This document shows, in pieces, positions 12,301-24,300 of a stretch of DNA of 64,000 nucleotides. The notes beneath the pieces are model-generated. The model made no database searches. It was not told the origin of the DNA and saw only the letters and a program-made list of their open reading frames with translations. Each line of letters starts with the position of its first letter. The stretch's first letter is position 1. Source of the DNA: Arcuatula senhousia (lineage: Eukaryota; Mollusca; Bivalvia; Mytilida; Mytilidae); assembly GCA_963971305.1 (NCBI GenBank), contig OZ020306.1, positions 68,607,022 through 68,671,021 on the forward strand. The letters are read 5' to 3'. The translations under genes and the position numbers were made by a program.

Positions 12301-15300
12301 ACTTGTGCAGGCATCTGCAGCACTGTAACCAAACTGAAGGACATAGTCCTCAAGTGCATACAATAATGCTGCAATATGGTTGCACCTTCCCATTGCTGAA
12401 GCCTTGCAGTCGCAACTTGCATCTAAAACTTTTCCTGAAGGGGACTCCAGTGTAACAGTCACATGATATTGTTTTTGTTGAGTATATGATGCCTGCACAG
12501 TTGACTTAACAAAATAGCTGTCGTCTTTCGAAATATTTACCATGTTTTTGACATGACCGCTCATGAAGTACTGACGACCTTTCAACATTGGCTTTGATGT
12601 ATTGAAGTCGGTAAGATTGTCACCTTCTTCGCTATCAGAGTTTGCTTGGCTTGAAACGAAGCTAACATGTGCAGTTTGGATAATATGCTCATATATCCTG
12701 CCATAACAAAAGCCTTTTGGAATGGAACCAAATGGAAATTTCTGCCATCCTGTTGTTGGTAATATAGGTATGGCTCTTGGAGTAGACTTTCCCCTTTTTG
12801 TTGCCAAAACCTGTTTCACCTTCTGTTCATACCATTTTCCCTCGTCAACAGAAATAATGATATCTGCACTGTTAGAGTTGATACAATCCAAACAGCTACA
12901 ATTAAAAAATACATCGAAATAAATGAAAATCTATATCATACATGTACACATGTATGTGTATTGAATAATAATAAACTTAATTAACGAGATGTACTGTTTG
13001 AATGGACATGTACAAAAAAGTTAAGAAATTATAGTAATTATATACAGCATGTAATATAAAAATGTACCGATCAGCTGGCAAAACAACAAGAGGAGTGCTT
13101 ACATGTACGTACAGCCTGATTCTCATTTTTTGCCCATTTTGAATAAATAAAATAAACTGTAATGAATATCTGAGTAGCAATCTGATTCATTTTTAATCAT
13201 CTTACATTTTTTGTAAATTATGTACACGTTGTTGATAGAAATTATCAAACCGTATAATGGTGTGATTTTATTAGTTATTTACTGAGTATACACGGATGTA
13301 CATGTTTACACTACATGTATGTTTGTTCTGTGTTCAATAAAAATCTCCAGATTAGTTATTGTGTATACGTGACATGTACAATGTACATAATTGCAAAATA
13401 TTTGTGTGTTTAATTTTTTATGTCATACATATAATGTAACTATCATTGAAATCATAACTTTAATTAAATTTATTTCTAATATTAAGTACATGCATGCATA
13501 ATCAGACATGTGCTGTACATGTTATGATGTAAAATACATGTCATACACCTGTACAATTCTGGAGGAATCATGGATATCATCAGTCATTATTTATGCAAAT
13601 CAAATTCGGATAAAATCGTATATTCAAATTTAAAAAAGTTTTATTAACAAACTCGGGCGTATTGTATATAATATTCATTCTAAAATCGAACCAATTTGAT
13701 GTTATTTTGATGAATTCGTTTGTTTACAGTTTGAAACCTCACCGTTGCACAAGCTCTGGCTTCTTTCCTGAAGTAGACAGGCCACGGCACTCAAGCCATC
13801 GTTTAAGCTCAACAACAGAATGTTCTGATACATCGGAACATCTAAACTTCGCTCCAGGGACATCATTTTCATCGAGTTTGATTGCATATATTTTATCGGA
13901 CGCTGCCATTGTTTGTACTACATTTACGAAGTGTGTATCACGTGATACGCAATAACACAAATCGATGACGCGCGGTCGATCTTTGCTATAAAACATGTTA
14001 AAAGTACTCACAATCTGCTCACGATAAAATTGAATAAGGCGGGAAAATTTAAGAACATTATGAAGGATCGGATGGGATGTCGGAACTACGTTTTTTTAAT
14101 AAGCTTTCAAAAAATACAGATGATTTTTATGTTTGATCATATTTATACATTTATATATTGTTTTCCCCGATGTAAAATGGTTTAAGTAGGAGAATGTATG
14201 GTTTACTGTAGATTCGTAAAAAATAATTCACTCGCGCCTGACGGCGCTCGTGAATTATTTTTCACGAATCTACAGTAAACCATACATTCTCCTATACTTA
14301 ACATACGAAAATGATTGATGTTTCATAACTCTATTAGAAAACAATAAAACAATAAGTAGCATATCTTAGTCACCTTAAACATAGGGTATTTATAACTGCT
14401 GGGGCGATCTTGCAATACCAGATAGAAGTAGCTATCACGCTTTGGTAAAATAAAACATTGAAAAATAACTTCTTAACCACCAGTGATATGTAGTATCATG
14501 TCTGTCATCTTGAATATATGAAACACCGCACAAAACTATTCCACAGCTCAGGCCGGGGGCTGCAGGGTTATGTAATTGTTGTTGTTTCTTAAAGTCACAT
14601 TCTGATGTAATAACTACACGATATAAAATAAATATTATATTCAATAAACTACAGCAACGATAAACACTTAAGCCGAAGCCTTCACGATAGATATAGTAAG
14701 AACGTTTACATAGTTAGAAGACAGCGTAAGTAAGAACGTGTTTCATGATAGAAACTAACTAAGAATCTTTATCTTATTCTAGATCTCTAAGAATCCCTAA
14801 GAATCCGAGAGTTAATTAATGTCTCTGATATATATAAGTAAGAAAGATAGAAAGAGAGAGAGAGAGTTCATTGTCATTGGCTAACATGCACACATCATCC
14901 AATTAAGAATGGAATCCCATCACAGTAGAAGCGCGTTCTATACGAAATGTCAGTTATAGATGAGAAGACACGGGCAGGAGACATTAAAGTCACATCTAAG
15001 TTCTATAATAATATGCTCTGATAATAACAAACTAATTAGACGCACACGGTGCTAATCAAGTCCAATCTTAGGATAGATCAACAAGTTAATTATATATAAA
15101 CATATCGCTTCAGGTACACGTAATGTTACATTCCTTATCACCTCAAGAAAATATGTTACTTTTGAGTAACAGATTTTACGAACGAATGACTGCAATAAGC
15201 GATATAGATACAAAGTTCGAACTATAGCAAAGCGTAGCTATGTATATAATCTTCGTTGTCGTATAGCTTTCAGCAAACGCGTCAAAGTTTATACAATATG

Positions 15301-18300
15301 ATAAATACAGTTCAGGTACAGCACAGCAAACGTAAATCATAATGTTCATGGTACAATACTGGTTATTAACGAATGTCATAAATAAATGAAACAACGTGTA
15401 GTTCATCAAAAGTACGATTGTCAATCTTAACATCATATAGCACAGCAAACAATATAGATACGAATAACGATCATGACTTCCATCTTGTGACGTTTCTTCA
15501 ACATAACGTTTACGAAATGTTAATCATCTACGAAAATCTGCAGCCCGAATTGTTTATTCATTGTACTTCGTATACGGCTGGTCGAATATTATCTGGATTT
15601 TCGTTGCGCGGTTGCCCGTGATGTCGAGGTTAATCTTTCCTCTGTTGCGTACCTTTCGCTCCCTATACATTGTAGAACATCACTTCAGGAACTGTACCTT
15701 TGGCAACCAATCTATCAGTTCGAAATTTTACCTACTCAATTTTGAATTTTGAATAGAAATTCGAATCATATTATAACAATAGTCACAATCAATAAAACAC
15801 TTGTCCAAATACATTTTGTTGAAAGTAATAAAATTAACAAGGCAACTCACATGGACAACTTATGTGGACTATTCCCCTTTAAAAATTAATAAATGATCAT
15901 GATCTGTTATATAGTATAGAATCAAACATTTTATGGTCAGATGCCCCTGTCACCATGATTCAAATAAAATGGTTGTCTATACCTATATTAGCAATGAACA
16001 TGCAATTAGTTCACACACAAATAAAAAAAACTATGGAAGCTTATCAACCATCTTTTTACCTATTTCACCCATTATGTTTAATTGTAGAGTCAAATTAAAA
16101 AAAAACTATGGAAGCTTATCAACCATCTTTTTACCTATTTCACCCATTATGTTTAATAGTAGAGTCAAATTTCCATTTTCCGTTTTAGGCTTTTTAACTG
16201 GAATTTTAATTTTCTTAACAGACGTCAAATCTATAGACATTTTATCATCATCATCTTCATATTCATCTTCACCAATAAAATCATCATTTTGATCTTCGAT
16301 AAAATTATCATCTTGATCCATCTTATCTTCTTTCTCTGAACTACTTGATTTTGATTGATTATGTCGATGTTTTAATATTTGTTGTTGTTTTAAGCGCCTA
16401 GATAGTTCAGATAATGGAATATTTTCTTCTTCATCTGAACTATTCTCCCTTTCTCTTTTATATTTTTTCGCGATTTTAGATAGAGGCACTTCGTCCTCAG
16501 AATCTGATGAGGATTCTGACGATGACGCGGGTGGAGGTTCAACATAAGTAGATTTTCGTAATGGTTTATCAGTTGTTTCAGGGATTTCCCATTCTAATTT
16601 AGCTAAACGAAGATGTTCGGCATGTGCTTTTAAAGTTGTACCGTCTAATTGATTTCTGATAATAAAAGTGACAGGTGTAATTTGGTCAGTTATACGGTAA
16701 TAAGGATTCCAATTGCTGTGTAATTTGGATGCCTTACGATGATTCTTATAATAGACGGGATCACCGATTTGTAAATGATCATCCTGACATTTAGCATTTG
16801 CATACTTAGCTTGTCGTCGTTTTTGTTTTAATTGTTGTTTATGGACAAGTAAAAATGACTTATGTTGCTGCTGAAGTGCTATTTTATGCATATCCTCTCC
16901 TGTATATTTACGTCGCGGTTTTAGAATGTTATCAATTGGAAGAACAACATCTCTTGAATATAACAAAAAGAAAGGTGAAAACTTTGTACTTTCATTAACA
17001 TTAAAACGAATGGCTGCTAATGTTTGGTTTAAATAAAGATCCCAAGTTGTAGCATCATCTTTTATTTTCTTAGCAAGCACATCATGCATTGTTCGATGGA
17101 ATCTTTCTACTTTTGCATTACTTTGAGGGTGGTAAAAACTTGTTTTGATATGGTGAATATTTAAAGCTTCTAAAGTTTCCTTGACCTTATAATTAACATT
17201 TTCTGTGCCATTATCTGTTAATAATTCTAAAATTTGACCATATCTAGGGAATATTTCTTCAATTAAAAGATGACAAACATTATCTGCGGTTTTATCAGGA
17301 ACTGGAAAACTTTCAACCCAGCCTGAGAAGAGACAAATAAATGAAATGATATATTTATTTCCTGAAAGGGTTACTGGATATGGTCCAGAAAGATCCATGC
17401 CAACTTTAGCAAAAGGATATGGGCCTATGTCTGTTATTAATTGTTCAGGTTTATGCTTTTTCATATTTCTTCTTTGACAAGTTATACAAGTTGATACATA
17501 ACTATTTAATTCTTTGAACATCTTTGGCCAGTAATACTTTTGTCTAATGAGGTCATAAGTTTTATCTACACCCATGTGAAAATCATCATGATATTCTTTC
17601 ACAACCGCTTCTTTTAAATGTTGCGGGATATACAATCTTAAGACTGCGTCACTATCAGGGTTAGATATATAGTAAACAATTTCATCAATAAGAATAAACC
17701 TATTTTGTATTTTCTTATTGTCCGTATTTTGATTTAATTGTTTTTTAATGTTAACAATTTCATCATCTTTTTCTTGTTCTTCAAGCATATTAAAAGTCTT
17801 AAATTTCAAATCTGATGTTGATGGTACATCATCCTCATTAACTTCACAACTAGCATATTGTTTAGGATCAAATCTATTAGAATTAATTGTATTAATCTCA
17901 AATGTGTTATCACTTATATCAGGACCGATATCATTATCGTCATCCTTCGGCGGCTTGTCAGTTTCATTATCAAGTATTGGCCTTGACATAAGATCTGCAC
18001 AGTTTTTATCACCGCTAATATACTCAATAGTACATTGATATCCTCCTATTGCCAAAGACCATAATTGAATTTGTCTGTTTTGCATTGGTGATTCTAACAG
18101 ATATTTTAGTGGTTTATGATCAGTTCTAATCGTAAATTGTGCACCATGCAGCAAGTGATGTAGTTTTTGTAACGAATAGTAAATTGCATACGCTTCTTTC
18201 ATAATAGTAGACCATCTTGTTTGTGTGTTACTTAACCTATGTGATAGAAAATAGATTGGTTTCTCAGCTTCAACATCATCACAATATTGAGTTAAACATG

Positions 18301-21300
18301 CACCTATCGCAAGATCTGAAGCATCAGTGTACAAATAGAAATGCTTGTCTAATTGAGGATACACTAATAATGGCAGTGTTGATAATGTTTCTTTTATCAT
18401 AGCAAAGGCTTTATCACATTCTTCCGACCAATGGAATTTAGCATATTTTCTGGTCAATTTAATGATTGGTTCTGCTATTTCAGAGAATTTATTGATGAAC
18501 CGTCTATAAAAACTTGTCATACCAATTAAAGATCGAACTTCTTTAACAGTTGTAGGAGGTTTTAGATTCTTTATTGCTTCAACTTTTTGAGGGTCTGGTT
18601 GAACACCTTTATCATTTATAACAAATCCTAAATAGGTTGTTTCTTTTTGAAGAAAAGTACACTTTTTTAACTTTAATTTCAAATGATGTTGCCTTAGTCT
18701 ATCAAAAACTGTTTGGATGTGTTTTAGATGTTCTTCTTTTGTTTTTGAGTATATTAATATATCATCCAAATAAGCTATTGCATAGTCGTTTAAGCCTTCT
18801 AAAACTACACTCATCATTTCAGTGAATATGCCAGGAGCATTACAAACCCCAAAAGGTAAAACATTGAATTCGAATAACCCTTTGTGACAGACGAATGCTG
18901 TCTTTTCCTTGTCTGATTCTTCCATTGCAATTTGCCAATAACCACTCTTTAAGTCTAAACTTGTAAAATATTGAGAATTTCCTAATAAGGCCAAAATATC
19001 ATCAATATGGGCAAGAGGAAAGCTATTCTTTTTGGTAATCTTATTGAGTTGACGGAAATCAATACAAAATCGCTGCGTAAGGTCTTTCTTCGTCGTTAAG
19101 ACTACCGGAAAGGCGTATGGGGACCTTGATTTTCGAATAATGCCCGAATTAAGCATATCATCAACTGCGTCATCAATTATTTTCCTTTTATGAAGAGGTA
19201 CTCGATAAGGTTTCAACTTTACCGGCGGATGATCGCCTGTATCTATTTTCATTTTTAAAATATCAGTTTTACCAAGTTCAGTATCTTTTAAAGCAAACAA
19301 ATCTAAATTCTCTTTGATTAATTTACTAATTATCTCCCTATGTTCATCTGACACGTGCAGATCTTTAAGTACATCTTGTGCACGTTTACTATCACCTTCA
19401 TGTCGTAAATCTTTAAGGTTAACAACATCTACTTCGTTAATTGGATCTAATTTACCTACCGCTGAACCTTTGTGTAACGCAATTGTTTTTGACGTATTAT
19501 TAACAATCAAAACAGGGTAGTTATTTTTAGAATTCTTATTGACAATTGCATTGCTAATTAGCAATCCTGGCTGTGTGCTAATGAAACCTTTGTCTATTGC
19601 AGAAACTTGATACAATTTTGACTCAGCGTAATCTCTATGAAAATTTCTAGCTTTAGCGTTGCAAGTGGTCACAGTCTGAGGCTTTAATACTATTTTCTTT
19701 GGAAGCCTTAATATTGAAGCTATATGTAAATCACTTTGTAGTGGTACATATTGTTTTTGAATTCTTATACATTTCAAATCAAAATAAATCCTAACACCAT
19801 TTTTAGAAAGAAAATCATTTCCTAGTATTACATTCCTACTCGCATTTGAAACTACATAAAACAAATGTTTTAATTTTAACCCATTCATTTGAAATTGGAG
19901 TTCAACACATCCCAGAATTTTAAGTACAGACCCATTAACTGATTGTAAACTTAAAACTGCTTTTGATAATTTTGGTTTATTTTTTATAGTCCGAAATGTT
20001 TTTTCATTAATTAACGAAACTTCTGCACCGGAATCAATTAAAGCTCTATATTTTAATTTTTCAATTTTAATTAAACATGAATTTGGATTTCCAGTGATAT
20101 TAATTTTTTTAATAGGTAATTGATTTTTCTGGCTCTTTTTACCAGCTTCCTTGTAAAAAGAGCGTTTTAGTTTTCCGAATTATCTTTGTTCAAATTAACC
20201 CTACAATATCGCCTGATGTGTCCCTTCTTGTTGCATCGCCAACAGACAACTTCTGACAATGGCGTTCTTGCAACCTTAGAAAAAGTATTTACTCGCGTTG
20301 TGTTTGAGCGACAGTTTTTAGCAATGTGACCGAATTTATTACAATTGAAACAACGTTTTTGTGACTTATATCGATCAACCTCCATAGGTTCGTGATGCGC
20401 AGGGGTGGAATTTTCTTGCCTTGCTCTTAAATTAAACCGCTTGCGCAAGTTTTGTTCATTCATGGCTGCAGTAACAGCATTTTGTAAGGTATCTGGATTA
20501 TCGCGCATGACCTTCATTTTTAAATAATCATGAGCCAGACCGTCAGTAAAGAACCCTATTAGCTGACGTTCGATCGCAGCGCCATCACCTTCCTGCACCC
20601 CCTCATATGCTTCCTCAGCTAACGCAATAAGTCTTTCCACATAGACTTGCACAGTTTCATCCGTTTTTTGTTTTACAGATTTCAATAACATTAATGCATG
20701 TGCAGAATCTGTTATCTCAGAGAACCTAAGTGTGAGTTCATTTTTCATCGCAGGCCATGTTGCGTCTGGATGATCGCGCATATATCTCTGTATAAAATCG
20801 CTTACGCTACCTTTACTAGCTTGAAATGCGATTGCTTTTATTCTTTCCCCCTGAACATTTGTAAGAGTTGCGTATTTTTCTACAGATTTCATCCAAACTT
20901 TGAATTTCTTTGAATCCCCTTCAAACGGTTGGATGGTATTTGCAATACCCTGAGCCCCTATTACATTAGTTAAACCCGCCATTTGAGCTGCCAAGTTTTC
21001 AAGTATATTTTGTGCTATTCCTTCAGCCATTTTAAACTTTAAATGAATGAACTGATAAAAAGGTTAAGGTACTTACAATTTAACAGTCAGTTCCACATAC
21101 AGTCATCACATAATCATCAAATGTCTCTTCATCGCGAATCGACGTCGCGATCCTGGTCACGGCACCAGGAAAACCAGGTGAAACACCGCACAAAACTATT
21201 CCACAGCTCAGGCCGGGGGCTGCAGGGTTATGTAATTGTTGTTGTTTCTTAAAGTCACATTCTGATGTAATAACTACACGATATAAAATAAATATTATAT

Positions 21301-24300
21301 TCAATAAACTACAGCAACGATAAACACTTAAGCCGAAGCCTTCACGATAGATATAGTAAGAACGTTTACATAGTTAGAAGACAGCGTAAGTAAGAACGTG
21401 TTTCATGATAGAAACTAACTAAGAATCTTTATCTTATTCTAGATCTCTAAGAATCCCTAAGAATCCGAGAGTTAATTAATGTCTCTGATATATATAAGTA
21501 AGAAAGATAGAAAGAGAGAGAGAGAGTTCATTGTCATTGGCTAACATGCACACATCATCCAATTAAGAATGGAATCCCATCACAGTAGAAGCGCGTTCTA
21601 TACGAAATGTCAGTTATAGATGAGAAGACACGGGCAGGAGACATTAAAGTCACATCTAAGTTCTATAATAATATGCTCTGATAATAACAAACTAATTAGA
21701 CGCACACGGTGCTAATCAAGTCCAATCTTAGGATAGATCAACAAGTTAATTATATATAAACATATCGCTTCAGGTACACGTAATGTTACATATAGGGTAT
21801 ACAGGGAAACTTTGGCGATTTGCAATATCAGATTCAAAGTAGATAGAAACCTTATAGGTCAAGTAGAACAAAAGAAAATGAATTAACTATAAAATAGTAA
21901 GCAGCATGACTTAGTCAATAAAAAGAGGATAGGGTAGATTTGGTGATCTTGCAATTCCCGATAGAAATAGGCATCACGATTTGGTGAAGTAAAATATAGG
22001 AAAACAATTTTATGATAAAACAGTAGTATCATGCCTAAGTCAGCTTAAGCATATGATATATAGGGCAACTGATGCTATCTGGCAACTCCAAAGACGATGA
22101 ACGTATCAGGCTATTTATCGATGTAAGATGTTCTATAATATACAATAGAAAATAATGAGAAAGTTGCACGCCGAGCTCGAGGGCACCTTTAATAGATATG
22201 TATGGCAGCTACTGCGATATAATATGTTAGATAACTTAATTATGAAATACATGTATAATGGATGTAGCATTTTGAAGTCTCAGTCTCATAAAACATGCTA
22301 TATTGACCACCTAATGCTTTCTGGTATTCCCAGACAAACTAAGATCAAGTAATATATATGGTACAAACTGCTGTATGTCTACCTAATTTGAAGAATCTTG
22401 CATCTCTCGGGAATCTAAAAAAAGATATATAAGATAGAATAACGGAAAGCTTAAGTATATGTAGAACCAGTGAGTAGTGGACTTGCTGAAAAATACAAAT
22501 TTCTCATTTTATGCAGCTTTGATTTATGAAGAGGTTTATGAAAAACATACAATTGAAATAATTTTTAAAAAGATATCTTTTGTATTCACGAAGAAAGGGC
22601 ATGTCAAAATTTGCGAATGCCAAACTGGATAATGCTAATTTGAATTAAAATCAAAGTGTTAGTTTTAATAATGTTTTCAGTTTAGCTCTATACTATCATT
22701 CTTTGATCAGCATTGAAGAAGTGTGTCAAATTTCATAAGAACAAGAATGTGATCATTATTAACAATTTCACAGCAATTTTAATGAATCAGTCTCCTATCA
22801 GTCGGTACACAAATATTGACCATTTGTACAACTGTTGGTACAAACTCTGGATTTTTATATTATTATATTCCTTATATTTTTCAAGATTCATATATCTCAG
22901 CAACCGATAGAGATTTCTCATTGAAATTTTCTCAGATTCTTATTTATGTCAATAGCATTATGGGTTTTAAATTTCAACACGTTATTTTATATCATAAAAA
23001 AGTATTTTCTGCAAATGATCTATTCAGCCATGGTTTATATGCACATTGCAAAAAGTTACCTCCTATAAACAGCATTATATGATAAGGAGGTCACAAAAAT
23101 TCAAAATATTTACCCCAGAAGTTGAAAAGTAAACTTAAGCCGAATCCAATCCCTAGATCTTCTTGTCTATGCAAGAAAATCAGTCAAAAAATACATAACC
23201 TGTTAACACAGAGACATGTCTCGCCTGTCGCAACTGGACACAGTATAAAATGAAGTAAAAATCCTCCTAAAACTGATCTTAACTGATGCTTAAGCAGCTG
23301 CATACCAAATATAAATGGTGAACCATAACTGCTCATAACAACTAAAACACTCATGACATAAGTAAAAAGTTAAAAAGTGTAAAATCTCAAAGTCAGTAGA
23401 CCGTGACTGCAGGAGCATACAGATAAAATACTTTTGAATTGATCTGTACTGATGCTAATGCAAGTGCATACCCAATATCAATGATGTTCCATAACTGCTT
23501 CATGTTAAACAGACGTAAGAAAAAGGGTTAACCTCGGCCAAATTGGTGTAAAATTTTAAAGTCAGTAGACCGTGACCGCAGGAGATTACAGATGAAATGC
23601 TTTTGAAATTGATCTGTACTAATGCTAATGCAAGTGCATACCCAATATCAATGGTGAACCATAACTGCTTCATGTTAAACAGACATAAGAAAAAAGGTTA
23701 ACCTCGGAAAAATCAGTGTAAAATTTCAAAGTCAGTAGACCGTGACTGCAGGAGCATACAGGTGAAATCCTTTAAAACTGACCTGTCCTGATGCTGATGC
23801 AACTGCATACCAAATATCAATAGTGTAACATAATTAGTTCACACAAAACAGACTTAAGCAAAAACTTTAACAAATTGTGGACGCCGCCGCCGGAATCACC
23901 ATACCTAAGTCTCGCCTTTTGCGACATTCGTCGCAGGAGAGACAAAAAATAAAAACCATGTATAGAAACAAGGCAAGAGGAAAAATCAAGGAATGAAACA
24001 AAACGAGTACTAAGAGACTGTCAACAAAAAAACTGATATTCTTTTACGCCCCAAAAATATACATGATTTATTGTACTAGACTAAAAACGACATTTGTTGA
24101 TAAGCCTTGATAAAGAAAAGAAAATGAACGTGATGGATAATAGGAAAATTTCGTGATATAAGGGCACATTGTTCCTCAAGGATTAAATAATGCAAAACTT
24201 AATTATCATTTATGAGTTCATCGTGCAAACAAGGTACTCCATTATCTAAGCGCTGGGGAACAATATCTTATACTTTTCTTTTATTATTGCTTTTTATTAT

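Larger units (their letters stand above)
8598..13991. mobile_element. THAP transposase plus YqaJ nuclease DNA transposon (ISL2EU-like)
   Basis: A 5.4-kb unit carries two convergent genes: a THAP-DDE transposase on + and a SAP-SWIM-YqaJ protein on -. The ends are homologous in inverted orientation. TTATAGCARAGATCGA is at 8598-8613 and inverted at 13976-13991. AAATGTAGTACAAACAA is at 8673-8689 and inverted at 13909-13925. The transposase-plus-YqaJ pairing is what I know from the eukaryotic ISL2EU group. The exact termini and target duplication are unresolved. It sits in the long UNC-93-like intron. Confidence 0.75.
14519..21790 (-). mobile_element. Intact Ty3/gypsy LTR retrotransposon, 7272 bp
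   Basis: It has two 612-bp LTRs (14519-15130 and 21179-21790), gag and pol in a -1 frame relation, a primer site beside the right LTR and a purine-rich tract beside the left LTR. It is transcribed on -. I read the two LTR copies line by line and saw no difference. TATA flanks both sides (14515-14518 and 21791-21794), a likely 4-bp target duplication. The ends follow the TG...CA rule. There is no env-like frame. Intact frames and identical LTRs imply a very recent insertion. Confidence 0.95.

Noticed and set aside
11287..12895. Phage-derived lambda exonuclease gene acquired from bacteria
   Set aside because: It has an intron, SAP and SWIM domains, and sits opposite a THAP transposase between shared inverted repeats, so it is a transposon gene.
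14435..14644. 69-codon frame repeated at 21080-21304
   Set aside because: Both lie across the two LTR copies of the Ty3 element, so the repetition comes from the LTR and not from a gene.
15131..16105. Envelope gene of an endogenous retrovirus
   Set aside because: No frame, signal peptide or membrane anchor is present between pol and the 3' LTR; the element is a gag-pol retrotransposon.
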